Notes: generated by a model from the letters alone, not told the origin. A stretch of 64,000 nt of DNA from Desulfitobacterium dehalogenans ATCC 51507 (GCF_000243155.2 NC_018017.1:1798001-1862000), one strand, 5' to 3'; positions 35,968-45,021 are shown, numbered from the stretch's first letter. A program made the numbers and translations.

Positions 35968-36417
35968 ATGACAAAGTTCAAAAAGGCTATACTGATTGGA
36001 GCCATCGTGCTCGGAGTAGGGGTATCTTCCTCAACGGTCCTGGCTGCCTCTGCCTATAAGAACCCCGTAGAGGCATTAGCGGGAATCACCGGAAAAACAG
36101 TAGAAGGGGTACTTACTGAACACTATGAAACAGGTAAAAGCCTAGGAGCCATGGCCGATGAGGTTGGTAAACTGGATGAATTCCAAAAAGAGCTTTTGGA
36201 AATGAAAAAAGATGCTTTGGCTCAAAGAGTTGAATCCGGAGATTTGACACAGCAACAAGCAGATCGAATGATTACATCCGTTGAAGAGAATCAGGCTTAT
36301 TGCTACGGCGATGGCTATGGTAGAGGACGCGGAATGATGGGATCCGGTTATGGAGGAGGTATGTTTGGTCGTGGCCAAGGCGGCTGCGGCGGATTCGGCT
36401 ACAATCAAGCCAGATAG
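35968..36417 (+). CDS. Small secreted protein, helical with Gly/Met/Arg-rich tail
   Basis: A 149-residue exported protein with a cleavable signal peptide (about 1-27, ending VLAASA), a helical middle part (about 30-110) that resembles DUF2680-like small secreted proteins of Firmicutes, and a tail of Gly, Tyr, Arg, Met and two Cys (from about 112). The function is unknown; a metal or surface-binding role is possible. The ATG at 35968 has AGGAGG 7 nt upstream; the ATG at 35962 is too close to it. It is divergent from the two-component system whose kinase also carries a Gly/Met-rich stretch. Confidence 0.75.
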   Translation: MTKFKKAILIGAIVLGVGVSSSTVLAASAYKNPVEALAGITGKTVEGVLTEHYETGKSLGAMADEVGKLDEFQKELLEMKKDALAQRVESGDLTQQQADRMITSVEENQAYCYGDGYGRGRGMMGSGYGGGMFGRGQGGCGGFGYNQAR

Positions 36418-36512
36418 TACTTTCTAAAATCATCATTAATAGTAGGATTCTCAATCGGCTTTGTTCCTACACAGGAATACTCCTGCTCTGCTCTTAATTC
36501 ATGAAGAGACAT

Positions 36513-36557
36513 TGCTTTCTCCAAAGGCCAAAGGGCCCAGGGGAGGGCATTTTTTTA
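36513..36557 (+). terminator. Terminator after the small secreted protein
   Basis: Arms TGCTTTCTCC and GGGGAGGGCA (with G-U pairs), enclosing a smaller GGCC/GGCC structure, are followed by seven T. Confidence 0.75.
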
Positions 36558-36644
36558 TTAATGGCCAGGGTTGAGGAAGGCTGCGATGAAACTAGAGTAC
36601 CTGTTCTCTTTTATAGACAGCACGTGTCAATAGGCTTGACGACC

Positions 36645-36681
36645 AAATATAAAACAACTTCCCTTAATTAAGAGGAAGTTG
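36645..36681 (-). terminator. ung terminator
   Basis: On the minus strand CAACTTCCTCTTAAT and ATTAAGGGAAGTTG form a stem followed by TTTTAT, 34 bp after the ung stop. Confidence 0.88.
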
Positions 36682-36714
36682 CTTCTAGATAAAAAGTAAG
36701 TAAACTAATCCGGA

Positions 36715-37389
36715 TCAGAGATCTTCAATCTGCCAATCAATGGATTCCTTACCTTGGGATACTAAAAAGTTATTGGCCTTAGAAAAAGGCTTGCTGCCAA
36801 AAAATCCACCATAAGCAGAGAGTGGGCTGGGATGAACGGATTTTATAATGAAATGTTGAGGATTAGTGATAATACTTTGCTTGGTCTGCGCATTTTTTCC
36901 CCAAAGGATAAACACCACGGGCTCTTGGCGCTGATTCAAGAGGAAGATCACTTTATCCGTAAATTGATGCCATCCTATCTGAGCATGGGAATTGGCCTGA
37001 CTGGCGCGAACGGTCAGGGAAGTGTTCAGGAGTAAAACCCCCTGATCTGCCCATTGTTTGAGGTAACCATGGTTGGGAATCCTACATCCAAGATCGTCCT
37101 GCAATTCTTTAAAGATATTTTGCAGGGAGGGCGGAGCCGGTACACCGGGTTTAACAGAAAAGCTTAATCCATGGGCTTGGTTCGGACCATGGTAGGGGTC
37201 TTGCCCCAGGATGACCACTTTTACACCTTTATAAGGGGTAAAATGCAGGGCATTAAAAATGTCGTACATATCGGGATATATAGTTCGGGTTCGGTACTCC
37301 TGTACCAAATACTTTCTCAGCTTTTGATAATATTCCTGCTGAAATTCATCCTTTAATAATTCGTGCCAATCATTTTTCAATATTTGCAT
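36715..37389 (-). CDS. ung: Uracil-DNA glycosylase (family 1)
   Basis: A 224-residue enzyme that removes uracil from DNA. The catalytic motif [18 protein letters not shown] (Asp about residue 65) and the late motif [13 protein letters not shown] are intact, which defines family 1 Ung. The ATG at 37389 has GGGTGAT upstream; a GTG three codons earlier is the alternative. The gene is monocistronic, divergent from the GGDEF-EAL gene. Confidence 0.95.
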   Translation of the reverse strand: MQILKNDWHELLKDEFQQEYYQKLRKYLVQEYRTRTIYPDMYDIFNALHFTPYKGVKVVILGQDPYHGPNQAHGLSFSVKPGVPAPPSLQNIFKELQDDLGCRIPNHGYLKQWADQGVLLLNTSLTVRASQANSHAQIGWHQFTDKVIFLLNQRQEPVVFILWGKNAQTKQSIITNPQHFIIKSVHPSPLSAYGGFFGSKPFSKANNFLVSQGKESIDWQIEDL

Positions 37390-37521
37390 CGTTATCACCC
37401 ATATTTATTATACCATAGCCCAGGATACGATTGTTTTTTAGTTTTTTGTTTAATTTGTTCGAAAAAATTAATTGAGTATAGTCAGAAAATAGTGTATAAA
37501 TAACTAAGAGGAGGCATGCGG

Positions 37522-40443
37522 ATGACAATTATTAACAACAACTTAATGAAAAAATTCATTATCATCCTGATTGTCTTTTTCTGTTTGTTCAGCGGCCCAA
37601 AACCATCGGTTCAAGCTCAGACCAATCAGCGGGTATTGTTTATCAGTTCGTACTCGGAAAGCTTTGAGACTGTACCGGAACAAATTGCCGGGATTCACGA
37701 AGCTTTGGATCCACAGAATATTCTCCTGGATATTGAATATATGGATACCAAGCGGTTTGATACTCAGGAAAATGTCCATAATTTCTTCACTTCCCTGCAA
37801 TACAAACTGGACCATACCGAACCCTATGATGCCATCATTGTAGGGGATGATCGAGCTCTTGATTTTGCCATGACTTATCAGAAGGAGCTTTTTGCCGAGC
37901 TCCCTATTCTATTTTTAGGGATAAATGATATCAACCGGGCGGAAGAGGCAGCGCGCAGCTCATACATAACCGGTATTGTGGAAAGTGTTCCCATCAAAGA
38001 GAATATAGAACTCGCCCTGAAATTTAACTCGAATGTCAATCGGGTCCTGGGTCTTGTCGAAAGCAGCATCACCGGGATGGGGGAGAAGGATCAGTTTTAT
38101 GGTGCGGTAGGATTTTATCCAAGCCTGCGTTTTGAAGATGTAAATATTTCCGAACATACCCAGGAGGAAATGGCGGGTATCCTGCAAGAGATCAAGGATG
38201 ACACCATTGTCCTATTTATAGGCAGTATGTACAGGGACAAGGCAGGTGTCGACCTATCCATTGATGAGGCGGCAGCCTTTATTAGCGCCAACACCCATGT
38301 TCCTGTCTATCGGCCGACCATCGGCGGGGTAGGTCAGGGATTTCTGGGAGGAATGCAGATATCCTATCGTGAGATGGGAAAGCGTGCTGGTGAAATGGCT
38401 GTGCAGGTACTCAGCGGAACTCCTGTCCAGGACATTCCGATGATGAACAAGAGTCCTTATCATGCCATCTTTGATTATCAAGTGGTGCAGCAATTTGATC
38501 TTCCGGAAAACTTGCTTCCCGGAGATGCATTTTTGCTCAATAAAGAAGTCAGCTATTTTGAGCAAAACATGAAGCTGCTCATGGGTGTATTTGCCGCTTT
38601 GTTCATTATGATGATCATTAGCACTTTAATGGGTATCGATAGCCTTAAACATCGTACCATGCAGCGAAAATTGAGGGAGAGCAATGAGGAACTCTCAGCT
38701 ACTTATGAGGAGCTGGCAGCTACCGAAGAAGAACTTCGTCATCAATATAAGCTTATCGAAGAGAATGTCCAGAGAATCGAGCTTTTTAATCAAAAGTATG
38801 AGCACGCCATTTACAGTACCAATAGCGTGGTATGGGAACTGAATCTGAGCAATCGGAATATCTATTTCTCCCAGAACTTTCAAAACTGGCTTTCCCATCC
38901 CTTTCCATGGATGGAGCCCTTTGATGTGCTCATGAAAAAATACCTTGATGAAAAGACCGCCCAATTGATTAATGACGAAATAGCAGCTTATCTGGATGGA
39001 AAAAAGAGCGAGATTATGGTTGAGTTTCCGGTTAAGCCCAGCTCGAATCAGCCCCGGTGGATAAAAGCCCATGGCAAATCCATCCAGGGAAGTGGCGAAG
39101 AGGAGGTCATCCTTTACGGAATTCTAACGGATGTGACGGAAGGGAAACGGCAGCAGGAGCATATTGATCACCTTGCCCATTATGACTATCTGACCAATCT
39201 GCCCAATCGTATGTCCTTTATGAAAACACTTCAAGAAGAGGTGGAAAAGGGTCAGCCTTTATACATTATTCTGATGGATATTGATAATTTTAAGGAAATC
39301 AACGATACCTTAGGTCATGTTTGGGGAGATAAGGTCTTAAGGTCAGTAGCTCAAAAGCTATCGGATAATGCCTGCCCTAATATGTTTATCTCCCGATTCG
39401 GTGGCGATGAATTCCTCGTGCTGATTACGAATCGGGATGGTTGTAGCATGGAGGAGTGCATTAAACATATTCGTACACTATTCGAGCAGCCCATTCCTGT
39501 TGATCGCAATGAGTATACGATTAAATTTAGCATGGGGATTACCCGTTATCCCGAGGACAGCACAAATATTGATCAGCTGATTATGAATGCAGATACCGCT
39601 TTATATCAAGTCAAACGCAACGGCAAAAACCATCATCTTCTTTACAATAAAGAAATGCAGCAGGAACTCCGCAATAAAGCAGTTACGGAAGGAATTATTC
39701 AGAAGGCAGTCCAGGAGGACGGGTTCTACCTGGTTTATCAGCCTCAAGTCAATGTAAAGACGGGTGAGATAGAGAGCTTTGAGGCCTTGGTACGTTTAAA
39801 GCACCACGCTATTCCTCCTGATGTATTTATTGGTATCGCTGAGGAATCGGATCTGATCTGCCAGATCGGCAGAGCAGTGACTAAAGAGGCCATTCGTCAG
39901 GCAGCAAATTGGCGGGATAAAGGCCATCCCCGCAAACCCATCTCGATCAATTTCTCCAGCAAACAGATTAGAGATAAGGATTATCTTCAGTTCCTCATCA
40001 ATACCTTGGAGGAGTATGAGTTAGATCCTCAGTATTTAGAGATTGAAATTACGGAGAGTATCTTACTGGAGGAGACCGAACTTACTCTGGAGCTCTTGGA
40101 GCGGATCAAAGAATTGGGTATAAAAATAGCTTTGGACGACTTTGGCACAGGTTTCTCCTCACTCAATTATCTGACCTACATACCGGTGAATAAGGTGAAA
40201 TTGGATAAGAGTTTATGCGATAAGTTCTTAAGCCCCGATAATATCAAAGTTATCGAGAGCATTATCTCTCTGGCTCATAGCCTTAACTTGGTGATTACCG
40301 CCGAAGGCATTGAAGAGCAATGGCAGTATGAGCAATTAAAAGCAAGCGGCTGCAATACCATTCAAGGGTATTTGTTCAGCAAACCTTTAATAGCAGAAGA
40401 AGCAGAAAAAATCTATGAGAAGAACTTTTTACATTTGATTTAA
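37522..40443 (+). CDS. GGDEF-EAL protein with periplasmic-binding-type sensor
   Basis: A 973-residue c-di-GMP enzyme. In order: signal or anchor helix (about 8-30), an extracytoplasmic domain of the ABC-substrate-binding type (about 38-340), a membrane helix (about 355-378), a coiled coil rich in Glu and Leu, a PAS-like region (about 420-555), GGDEF (about 570-725, FGGDEF intact) and EAL (about 745-970, FEALVR, EITESILLE, DDFGTGFSSL and KLDKSL intact). It probably senses a small external ligand and changes c-di-GMP. The ATG at 37522 has AGGAGG 7 nt upstream and is preferred over 37516. Confidence 0.92.
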   Translation: MTIINNNLMKKFIIILIVFFCLFSGPKPSVQAQTNQRVLFISSYSESFETVPEQIAGIHEALDPQNILLDIEYMDTKRFDTQENVHNFFTSLQYKLDHTEPYDAIIVGDDRALDFAMTYQKELFAELPILFLGINDINRAEEAARSSYITGIVESVPIKENIELALKFNSNVNRVLGLVESSITGMGEKDQFYGAVGFYPSLRFEDVNISEHTQEEMAGILQEIKDDTIVLFIGSMYRDKAGVDLSIDEAAAFISANTHVPVYRPTIGGVGQGFLGGMQISYREMGKRAGEMAVQVLSGTPVQDIPMMNKSPYHAIFDYQVVQQFDLPENLLPGDAFLLNKEVSYFEQNMKLLMGVFAALFIMMIISTLMGIDSLKHRTMQRKLRESNEELSATYEELAATEEELRHQYKLIEENVQRIELFNQKYEHAIYSTNSVVWELNLSNRNIYFSQNFQNWLSHPFPWMEPFDVLMKKYLDEKTAQLINDEIAAYLDGKKSEIMVEFPVKPSSNQPRWIKAHGKSIQGSGEEEVILYGILTDVTEGKRQQEHIDHLAHYDYLTNLPNRMSFMKTLQEEVEKGQPLYIILMDIDNFKEINDTLGHVWGDKVLRSVAQKLSDNACPNMFISRFGGDEFLVLITNRDGCSMEECIKHIRTLFEQPIPVDRNEYTIKFSMGITRYPEDSTNIDQLIMNADTALYQVKRNGKNHHLLYNKEMQQELRNKAVTEGIIQKAVQEDGFYLVYQPQVNVKTGEIESFEALVRLKHHAIPPDVFIGIAEESDLICQIGRAVTKEAIRQAANWRDKGHPRKPISINFSSKQIRDKDYLQFLINTLEEYELDPQYLEIEITESILLEETELTLELLERIKELGIKIALDDFGTGFSSLNYLTYIPVNKVKLDKSLCDKFLSPDNIKVIESIISLAHSLNLVITAEGIEEQWQYEQLKASGCNTIQGYLFSKPLIAEEAEKIYEKNFLHLI

Positions 40444-40505
40444 GATGTAATTCTTGGATACGCACACTTTTTTCGGCAATACTAGCGAAAAGGAGTGTGA
40501 TTCCT

Positions 40506-40934
40506 ATGAATGGAAATGCTGAGCTCTTAAATTTCATCTACCAGAACTCTCAGATGGGTGTGTCAACCCTTAACCAATTGATAGAAATCGTTGAAGATGA
40601 CAAGTTCAAAAACCATCTGAAATCTCAATATAAGGAATATCAGGAAATCCATAAGGCAGCTAAAGACATGTTGAATGAAAATGGTTTTGATGAAAAGGGT
40701 ATCAGTACTTTGGAGAAAATACGTACCTACCTGATGATTGGCTTTGAGACTTTGACTGATAAAAGCCCTTCTCATATCGCCGAAATGCTGATTGTCGGCA
40801 GCAATATGGGTATAATCAATGCAGTGAAGAATATCAAAAAATATCAGGACGCTGAGCCGAATATCCTCAACCTAATGGAACGACTCTTGCGTTTCGAAGA
40901 AAATAATGTGCAGGAGTTGAAAGCATTTTTGTAA
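40506..40934 (+). CDS. Uncharacterised helical-bundle protein
   Basis: A 142-residue soluble protein that seems all alpha-helical, with four amphipathic helices and many charged residues; it looks like a ferritin-like or spore-coat-like bundle but no metal-ligand pattern (ExxH pairs) can be seen. I do not recognise the family. AAGGAG lies 10 nt before the ATG; a GTG at 40497 is possible. It follows the GGDEF-EAL gene by 60 bp in the same direction and may be co-transcribed, and it ends in a strong terminator. Confidence 0.7.
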   Translation: MNGNAELLNFIYQNSQMGVSTLNQLIEIVEDDKFKNHLKSQYKEYQEIHKAAKDMLNENGFDEKGISTLEKIRTYLMIGFETLTDKSPSHIAEMLIVGSNMGIINAVKNIKKYQDAEPNILNLMERLLRFEENNVQELKAFL

Positions 40935-40955
40935 GTTCTCAAACAAGACCGCATT

Positions 40956-40999
40956 AAGCCCCAGAGTCCTTTGATACAAAGGGTCCTGGGGCTTTTGGC
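40956..40999 (+). terminator. Terminator after the helical-bundle gene
   Basis: Arms AAGCCCCAG and CTGGGGCTT with an extended inner pairing (CCTTTG/CAAAGG) and a short T-run. Confidence 0.88.
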
Positions 41000-41040
41000 C
41001 GATCTAGGGAAAGGATATGAAAGCAGGCTCCCTAAGTATC

Positions 41041-41395
41041 CGAAAGAAGTCTCCAGGATTTTGCTTTCGGCGTTTACTCCATAAGCTGCGCGGAGCAATC
41101 TAATCGCTCAAGACCTCCGCTGCTGTCTTTTCACGAAGATTGCTTTCCTGCTCACTTGAATCCGTTCTCTGCCTGAAATCAAAATCCTTGGGATGCTTTT
41201 TCAGGGCTTGGGGGCAGAGCGATGTGGAAAGCGGTGCTAAAAAGGACCCGTCAGCGTAGCTTTACACACAAAAGGGAGCTATTGAGTGAACGTTGTGCGG
41301 AAAGCTACCTGACCCGACCTAACCTAACCCCGCCTTTCATTCATCTGCAGGTACTACGACAACAGCATAGCCAACTTCCCGGAAAAGACTCGCAA
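41041..41395 (+). repeat. Dispersed palindromic repeat, copy D (deleted form)
   Basis: Fills most of the 572-bp gap before the Nudix gene, same orientation as the upstream gene and about 45 bp after its terminator. The left part matches module 1, but the sequence jumps from the first CTCCGCTGC to the segment after the second one, so the apical hairpin and its neighbouring stem are missing; the deletion ends coincide with the direct repeat seen in the other copies. A shortened module 2 remains (GCGTAGCTTTACACAC and GTGCGGAAAGCTAC). The right end is GGAAAAGACTCG. Confidence 0.85.
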
Positions 41396-41506
41396 GCGTA
41401 ACCCAACTCCCCACAGCCAAACATGGCTAAACCCAAGTATCTGTTGTAAACTCAAGAGAGAACATCAATCATCTTCCCAATCTGCATATACAAGTGAGGT
41501 TAGACA

Positions 41507-41905
41507 ATGAAAGATGTCACAGCTGCCATTATAGTTAAAGGTAAAAAAGTCCTGATTGCCCGAAGAGCTCCCGGTGAAAAGCATGCGGGAGGCTGGGAAT
41601 TCCCCGGAGGGAAAGTGGAAACGGGGGAGACTCCCGAGGCCTGTTTAAGGCGTGAGCTTTCTGAAGAGTTTGGGATAGAAACAGAGGTGCAGGAGTATAT
41701 CCAATCAAGCCTCTATGAATATCCTCAAGGATCAATCCGTTTATTAGCCTATCAAGTCAAGATCCTCCAAGGGGATATCCAGCTGCGGGTCCACGACCGA
41801 TATGAATGGGTTAGTGTTAATCAGTTGCTGAATTATGAGCTGCTTCCGGCAGATGTGCCTATAGCACACTATTTACAGGAGTATTTAATTCGAACAATGA
41901 TTTAA
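41507..41905 (+). CDS. Nudix hydrolase, MutT/8-oxo-dGTPase type
   Basis: A 132-residue Nudix enzyme. The Nudix box GGKVETGETPEACLRRELSEE is complete (about residues 34-56), and the N-terminal VTAAIIVKGKKVLIARR is typical of MutT-like enzymes that clean the nucleotide pool of oxidised dGTP. The ATG is preceded by GTGAGG. It is transcribed from the region of repeat copy D and converges on the EamA transporter gene, whose stop lies 23 bp away. Confidence 0.92.
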   Translation: MKDVTAAIIVKGKKVLIARRAPGEKHAGGWEFPGGKVETGETPEACLRRELSEEFGIETEVQEYIQSSLYEYPQGSIRLLAYQVKILQGDIQLRVHDRYEWVSVNQLLNYELLPADVPIAHYLQEYLIRTMI

Positions 41906-41927
41906 GAAAATCTCGGGCATCCTTATG

Positions 41928-42980
41928 CTAATGAATGTGCCCGTGATGTATATCCGGGGTGTGATGATGGCAATGAGCCAGTGGTTTGTGAGTATGGATG
42001 TGGCTGTGCTCACCATCAAAGGAATCCGGGTGAGGATGATTATGATGGTGATCTTTATGGGAATGGCGGTGCTCATGAGTGAGGGCAGGATGCTCATGAA
42101 GATGCTCATGATCTTCACTGGAGGCTAAATAGGCTCCTGCAATCATAACCCCTAAGGCGATGAGAAAAGAGGGAGTGGGTATTTCCCTGAAGATCCCAAA
42201 GGATAAACCAACTCCGATGAAAGGAGCCAGTGCATAATAAGCACTGGTTCTCGCTGCGCCTAATTCACGTTGTGCCCGCACATAAAAGAAGATACTCAAT
42301 CCATAAGCGACAAAACCCAGCAAAAGTGCACATAAGCTATACCCGATACTGCTGAACCCTTCTTTAAGGAGCAGTGCTAAAGCTAAAGCCCCCATACCCG
42401 AGCCTAAGCCTTTAATAATGACGATATCCATGGGGTCTTTTATGGAGAGCTTTCTCGTGCAATTGTTTTCAAATCCCCAGCAAATGCATGACAGCAAAAC
42501 AAAGATTGATCCTAGGGAGAGTGTAAAGTTGCTGAGATCTTCCACAGAAAGAATAATGCTGGCCAAAGTAATTAAGGCGAGTGCGGCCCATAAGCGCTTG
42601 CCTATGGATTCTTTGAAGATAAGTAAGGCAATGAGAGAGGTTGCCACAATTTCAAAATTTCCTAAAAGAGAAGCATGAGCTGCTGAGCTTAAAGCTAAGC
42701 CCACCATTAAAAATACGGGAGCGGCAATATCCAAGACAATCATGGCCAAGACATAGGGGAAATCCTTTTGGGTGATTCGGGCTTCCTTAACTTCCGATCC
42801 CTGTGTACGGCTAAATAAGCGAACAGCACACATCCCCAGTCCCGCGCCCAGATAGAGGAGGGCAGCCATCATGGTAGGGGAGATTTCCGCCAGTAACAAT
42901 TTAGAGACAGGAGAACTAATGCCAAAAAGCAAGGCGGCGAGGACGGCAAAGAAAATAGCTGAGGTCTTTTTTGGTTCCAA
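41928..42980 (-). CDS. EamA/DMT-family transporter with His-rich C-terminal tail
   Basis: A 350-residue membrane protein made of two EamA repeats with ten hydrophobic helices (about 1-290), the form of drug/metabolite transporters. It then has an unusual 60-residue hydrophilic tail (about 291-350; nt 41928-42110) with more than twenty histidines, with His-Asp and His-Pro patterns like those of zinc, nickel and cobalt transport proteins. The tail should be cytoplasmic if the ten-helix topology holds. A role in metal transport or metal buffering is inference; the tail has no frameshift signs, since the frame stays open and its pattern is regular. Confidence 0.88.
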   Translation of the reverse strand: MEPKKTSAIFFAVLAALLFGISSPVSKLLLAEISPTMMAALLYLGAGLGMCAVRLFSRTQGSEVKEARITQKDFPYVLAMIVLDIAAPVFLMVGLALSSAAHASLLGNFEIVATSLIALLIFKESIGKRLWAALALITLASIILSVEDLSNFTLSLGSIFVLLSCICWGFENNCTRKLSIKDPMDIVIIKGLGSGMGALALALLLKEGFSSIGYSLCALLLGFVAYGLSIFFYVRAQRELGAARTSAYYALAPFIGVGLSFGIFREIPTPSFLIALGVMIAGAYLASSEDHEHLHEHPALTHEHRHSHKDHHHNHPHPDSFDGEHSHIHTHKPLAHCHHHTPDIHHGHIH

Positions 42981-43072
42981 TGAAACACAACTCCTTTAAG
43001 AGTAAACAGTTCAAGCCTTATTTTAATTATAGGTGGGGTGGTCAAGACTTTTCAAGTCCTGAAACATGGATA

Positions 43073-43114
43073 AGAAAAAAAGCACGGATCGCCCTTTAAG
43101 GGCGACCCGTGCTT
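43073..43114 (-). terminator. Rubrerythrin terminator
   Basis: On the minus strand AAGCACGGGTCGCCC and GGGCGATCCGTGCTT form a long stem followed by TTTTTTC. Confidence 0.92.
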
Positions 43115-43170
43115 ACCGACAAGGTCGGACTCATAGACCTGCTGATCCATTAACCTTAGTATGCTTAACT

Positions 43171-43665
43171 TTAGTACTTAATGAATTTATCCCCGGGTAC
43201 ATTACAGATAAAACACTTTTCGGGGACGATTTTCTCGATGTTGCCACAGACAGGGCAGAGGTAATAGAAGACTTCTTCGTTTGCGTCTAAGTTCTCTAAA
43301 GCATCTTTATAGAGCTTGGCATGGACTTCTTCTGCTTTCATTGCAAAAGTAAAGGTGGTCACTGCTGCTTTATTGCCTTCTTCTTCAGCGACTTTAATAA
43401 AATCAGGGTACATGCTTTCGAACTCATAGGTTTCACCGGCGATTCCATCCTTCAGATTATCCACGGTGGAACCTACTTTACCAGCGAGCTCCAATTCCCT
43501 GAGGGCATGCAGGGTCTCAGCATCAGCCGCTGCCCGAAAGAGTTTGGCGGCGTTGAGGTTACCATCTTTTTCGGCCTTTTTTGCGTAAGCAAGGTACTTT
43601 CTATTGGCTTGGGATTCACCGGCAAAAGCATCCATAAGATGTTTTAATGTTCTTTGTTGGTTCAT
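43171..43665 (-). CDS. Rubrerythrin
   Basis: A 164-residue peroxide-scavenging protein. The N-terminal ferritin-like domain holds the di-iron ligands (Glu in FAGESQANRKY, Glu in AADAETLHA, Glu in YEFESMYP, and KAEEVHAKL) and the C-terminal rubredoxin-like domain has YLCPVCGN and KCFICNV (two CxxC pairs). It reduces H2O2 in anaerobes. GGAGGATT precedes the ATG. It is divergent from the lysine transport operon and has its own terminator. Confidence 0.95.
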   Translation of the reverse strand: MNQQRTLKHLMDAFAGESQANRKYLAYAKKAEKDGNLNAAKLFRAAADAETLHALRELELAGKVGSTVDNLKDGIAGETYEFESMYPDFIKVAEEEGNKAAVTTFTFAMKAEEVHAKLYKDALENLDANEEVFYYLCPVCGNIEKIVPEKCFICNVPGDKFIKY

Positions 43666-43800
43666 TTGTTAATCCTCCATTCCTTATATAACTAAAGAGT
43701 GATGGGTTCCTCTAGTATAAACTAGATTCTACAGTTTCATTAAATTTCCTCTAAAGAAATTACCGGATGATATACATACATAATACAAAACCGGTTCGGG

Positions 43801-43828
43801 TTGACAAGCTGTCTTATGTTATTGTAGA
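43801..43828 (+). promoter_or_regulatory. Candidate promoter of the lysine riboswitch transcript
   Basis: TTGACA (43801-43806) with TGTAGA after a 16-bp spacer, placed about 35 bp before the riboswitch aptamer. Confidence 0.5.
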
Positions 43829-43863
43829 CTGAAGATAAATTCATAGTGAACCTCACTTTTCAG

Positions 43864-44042
43864 GTGGGGTAGAGGTTGCGATATTTAACAGTCCTTTTTG
43901 GAGCACGAGCAGCGAGGAGAACAAGGAGAAGGAAATATCGCCGAAGCTTTTAATACGCTCAGTATTATGGGCTGGGTCTGCAGTGAACAACTGCAGAACT
44001 GTCTCAATAGACGTCCCGGTTTATTGAGTTGTGCTATCTCGG
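43864..44042 (+). ncRNA. Lysine riboswitch (L-box)
   Basis: The conserved L-box blocks occur in the right order and spacing: GTAGAGGTTGCG (43869 on), GGAGAAGG before ATCGCCGAAG (43937-43946), GGGCTGGG (43969 on), AACTGTC (43997 on) and GCTATCTC (44033-44040). GGTAG and CTATC pair as P1. The B. subtilis lysC leader has the same blocks. A terminator hairpin follows at 44082 and then a lysine-type ABC importer, so lysine should stop transcription. An open frame crossing it (43898-44137) is not a gene. Confidence 0.9.
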
Positions 44043-44081
44043 CGGGGGAAAAGAGGGGTTTAAGGGCAATAGGACTTTTGC

Positions 44082-44117
44082 GACCTGAGTACCAACTCAG
44101 GTCTCATTTATTTTTCA
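44082..44117 (+). terminator. Riboswitch-controlled terminator
   Basis: Arms GACCTGAGT and ACTCAGGTC with a 4-nt loop, followed by a T-rich stretch, 40 nt after the L-box aptamer and 55 nt before the first gene. Confidence 0.88.
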
Positions 44118-44172
44118 CACTATTTAATATTTTATGAAAATCAGGTAATGAGAAGAAGGAGAGGGTTCAGCA

Positions 44173-45021
44173 ATGAAGAGAAAATTATCATTAGTCATGG
44201 CAGGGGTACTTGCGGCCATGCTGTTGGTCACGGGCTGCAGTTCAGGTAGTCAGGGAAATGCCCAAACACCGGCCGCGGGAAATGAAGGCAATACATTCAA
44301 AGTCGGCTTGGAGGCAGGTTATGCCCCCTTTAACTGGACTCAGATGGATGCTGCCAACGGCGGAGTCAAAATTGAGGGCGGCGCTGAATATGCCGGTGGT
44401 TACGATGTGGAAATCGCCAAAAAGATTGCTGAAGGTTTAGGAAAAGAACTGGTCATTGTTAAAACCGAATGGGATGGTCTGGTTCCTGCTTTAACTTCCA
44501 GGAAAATCGATGCGATTATCGCCGGGATGTCCCCGACTGAAAAACGGAAAGAAACTATTGATTTCTCCGATATTTATTACCAGTCCGATCTGGTTATGGT
44601 GGTAAAGAACGGCAGCAAGTATGAAAACGCTACCTCTCTGAAAGATTTTAATGGGGCTAAAATTACGGCTCAGTTAAACACCTTCCACTATGATGTCATT
44701 GAGCAGATCGAAGGGGTTGCCAAACAAACCGCTATGGATAACTTCCCGGCTATGCGGGTAGCTATACAATCAGGCATGATTGACGGCTATGTTTCCGAGC
44801 GTCCGGAAGGGGTCAGTGCCCAAGCGGCCAACAGTGATTTCAAAATGGTTGAATTCACCGATGGATTCCAAACATCCCCTGAAGATACAGCCATTGCTGT
44901 AGGAGTGAAAAAGGGCAGCGAACTTACAGCCAAAATCAATGAGATCCTAAAAGGAATTTCTGAACAAGAGCGCCTTCAAATCATGGATAAGGCAATTCAG
45001 AATCAACCTGCAGCTAACTAA
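44173..45021 (+). CDS. Amino-acid ABC transporter binding lipoprotein (lysine-type)
   Basis: A 282-residue binding protein of the SBP_bac_3 family. Lipobox LLVTGC (Cys about residue 22) is followed by a linker and the domain start FKVGLEAGYAPFNW; the DAIIAGMSPTEKRKETIDFSDIYY segment and the late EDTAIAVGVKKGSEL are family hallmarks. Its 5' leader is a lysine riboswitch, so lysine, or a related basic amino acid, is the likely ligand. It is the first gene of a three-gene importer operon. AGAAGGAGAGGG precedes the ATG. Confidence 0.9.
   Translation: MKRKLSLVMAGVLAAMLLVTGCSSGSQGNAQTPAAGNEGNTFKVGLEAGYAPFNWTQMDAANGGVKIEGGAEYAGGYDVEIAKKIAEGLGKELVIVKTEWDGLVPALTSRKIDAIIAGMSPTEKRKETIDFSDIYYQSDLVMVVKNGSKYENATSLKDFNGAKITAQLNTFHYDVIEQIEGVAKQTAMDNFPAMRVAIQSGMIDGYVSERPEGVSAQAANSDFKMVEFTDGFQTSPEDTAIAVGVKKGSELTAKINEILKGISEQERLQIMDKAIQNQPAAN

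Noticed and set aside
41041-41395. CRISPR-like nature of the dispersed repeats
   Set aside because: The copies are 10-17 kb apart, hundreds of bases long and internally palindromic, without regular spacers or cas genes.
43898-44137. A 79-residue open frame before the lysine-type importer
   Set aside because: It runs across the L-box aptamer and its terminator; the RNA signature explains the sequence better.
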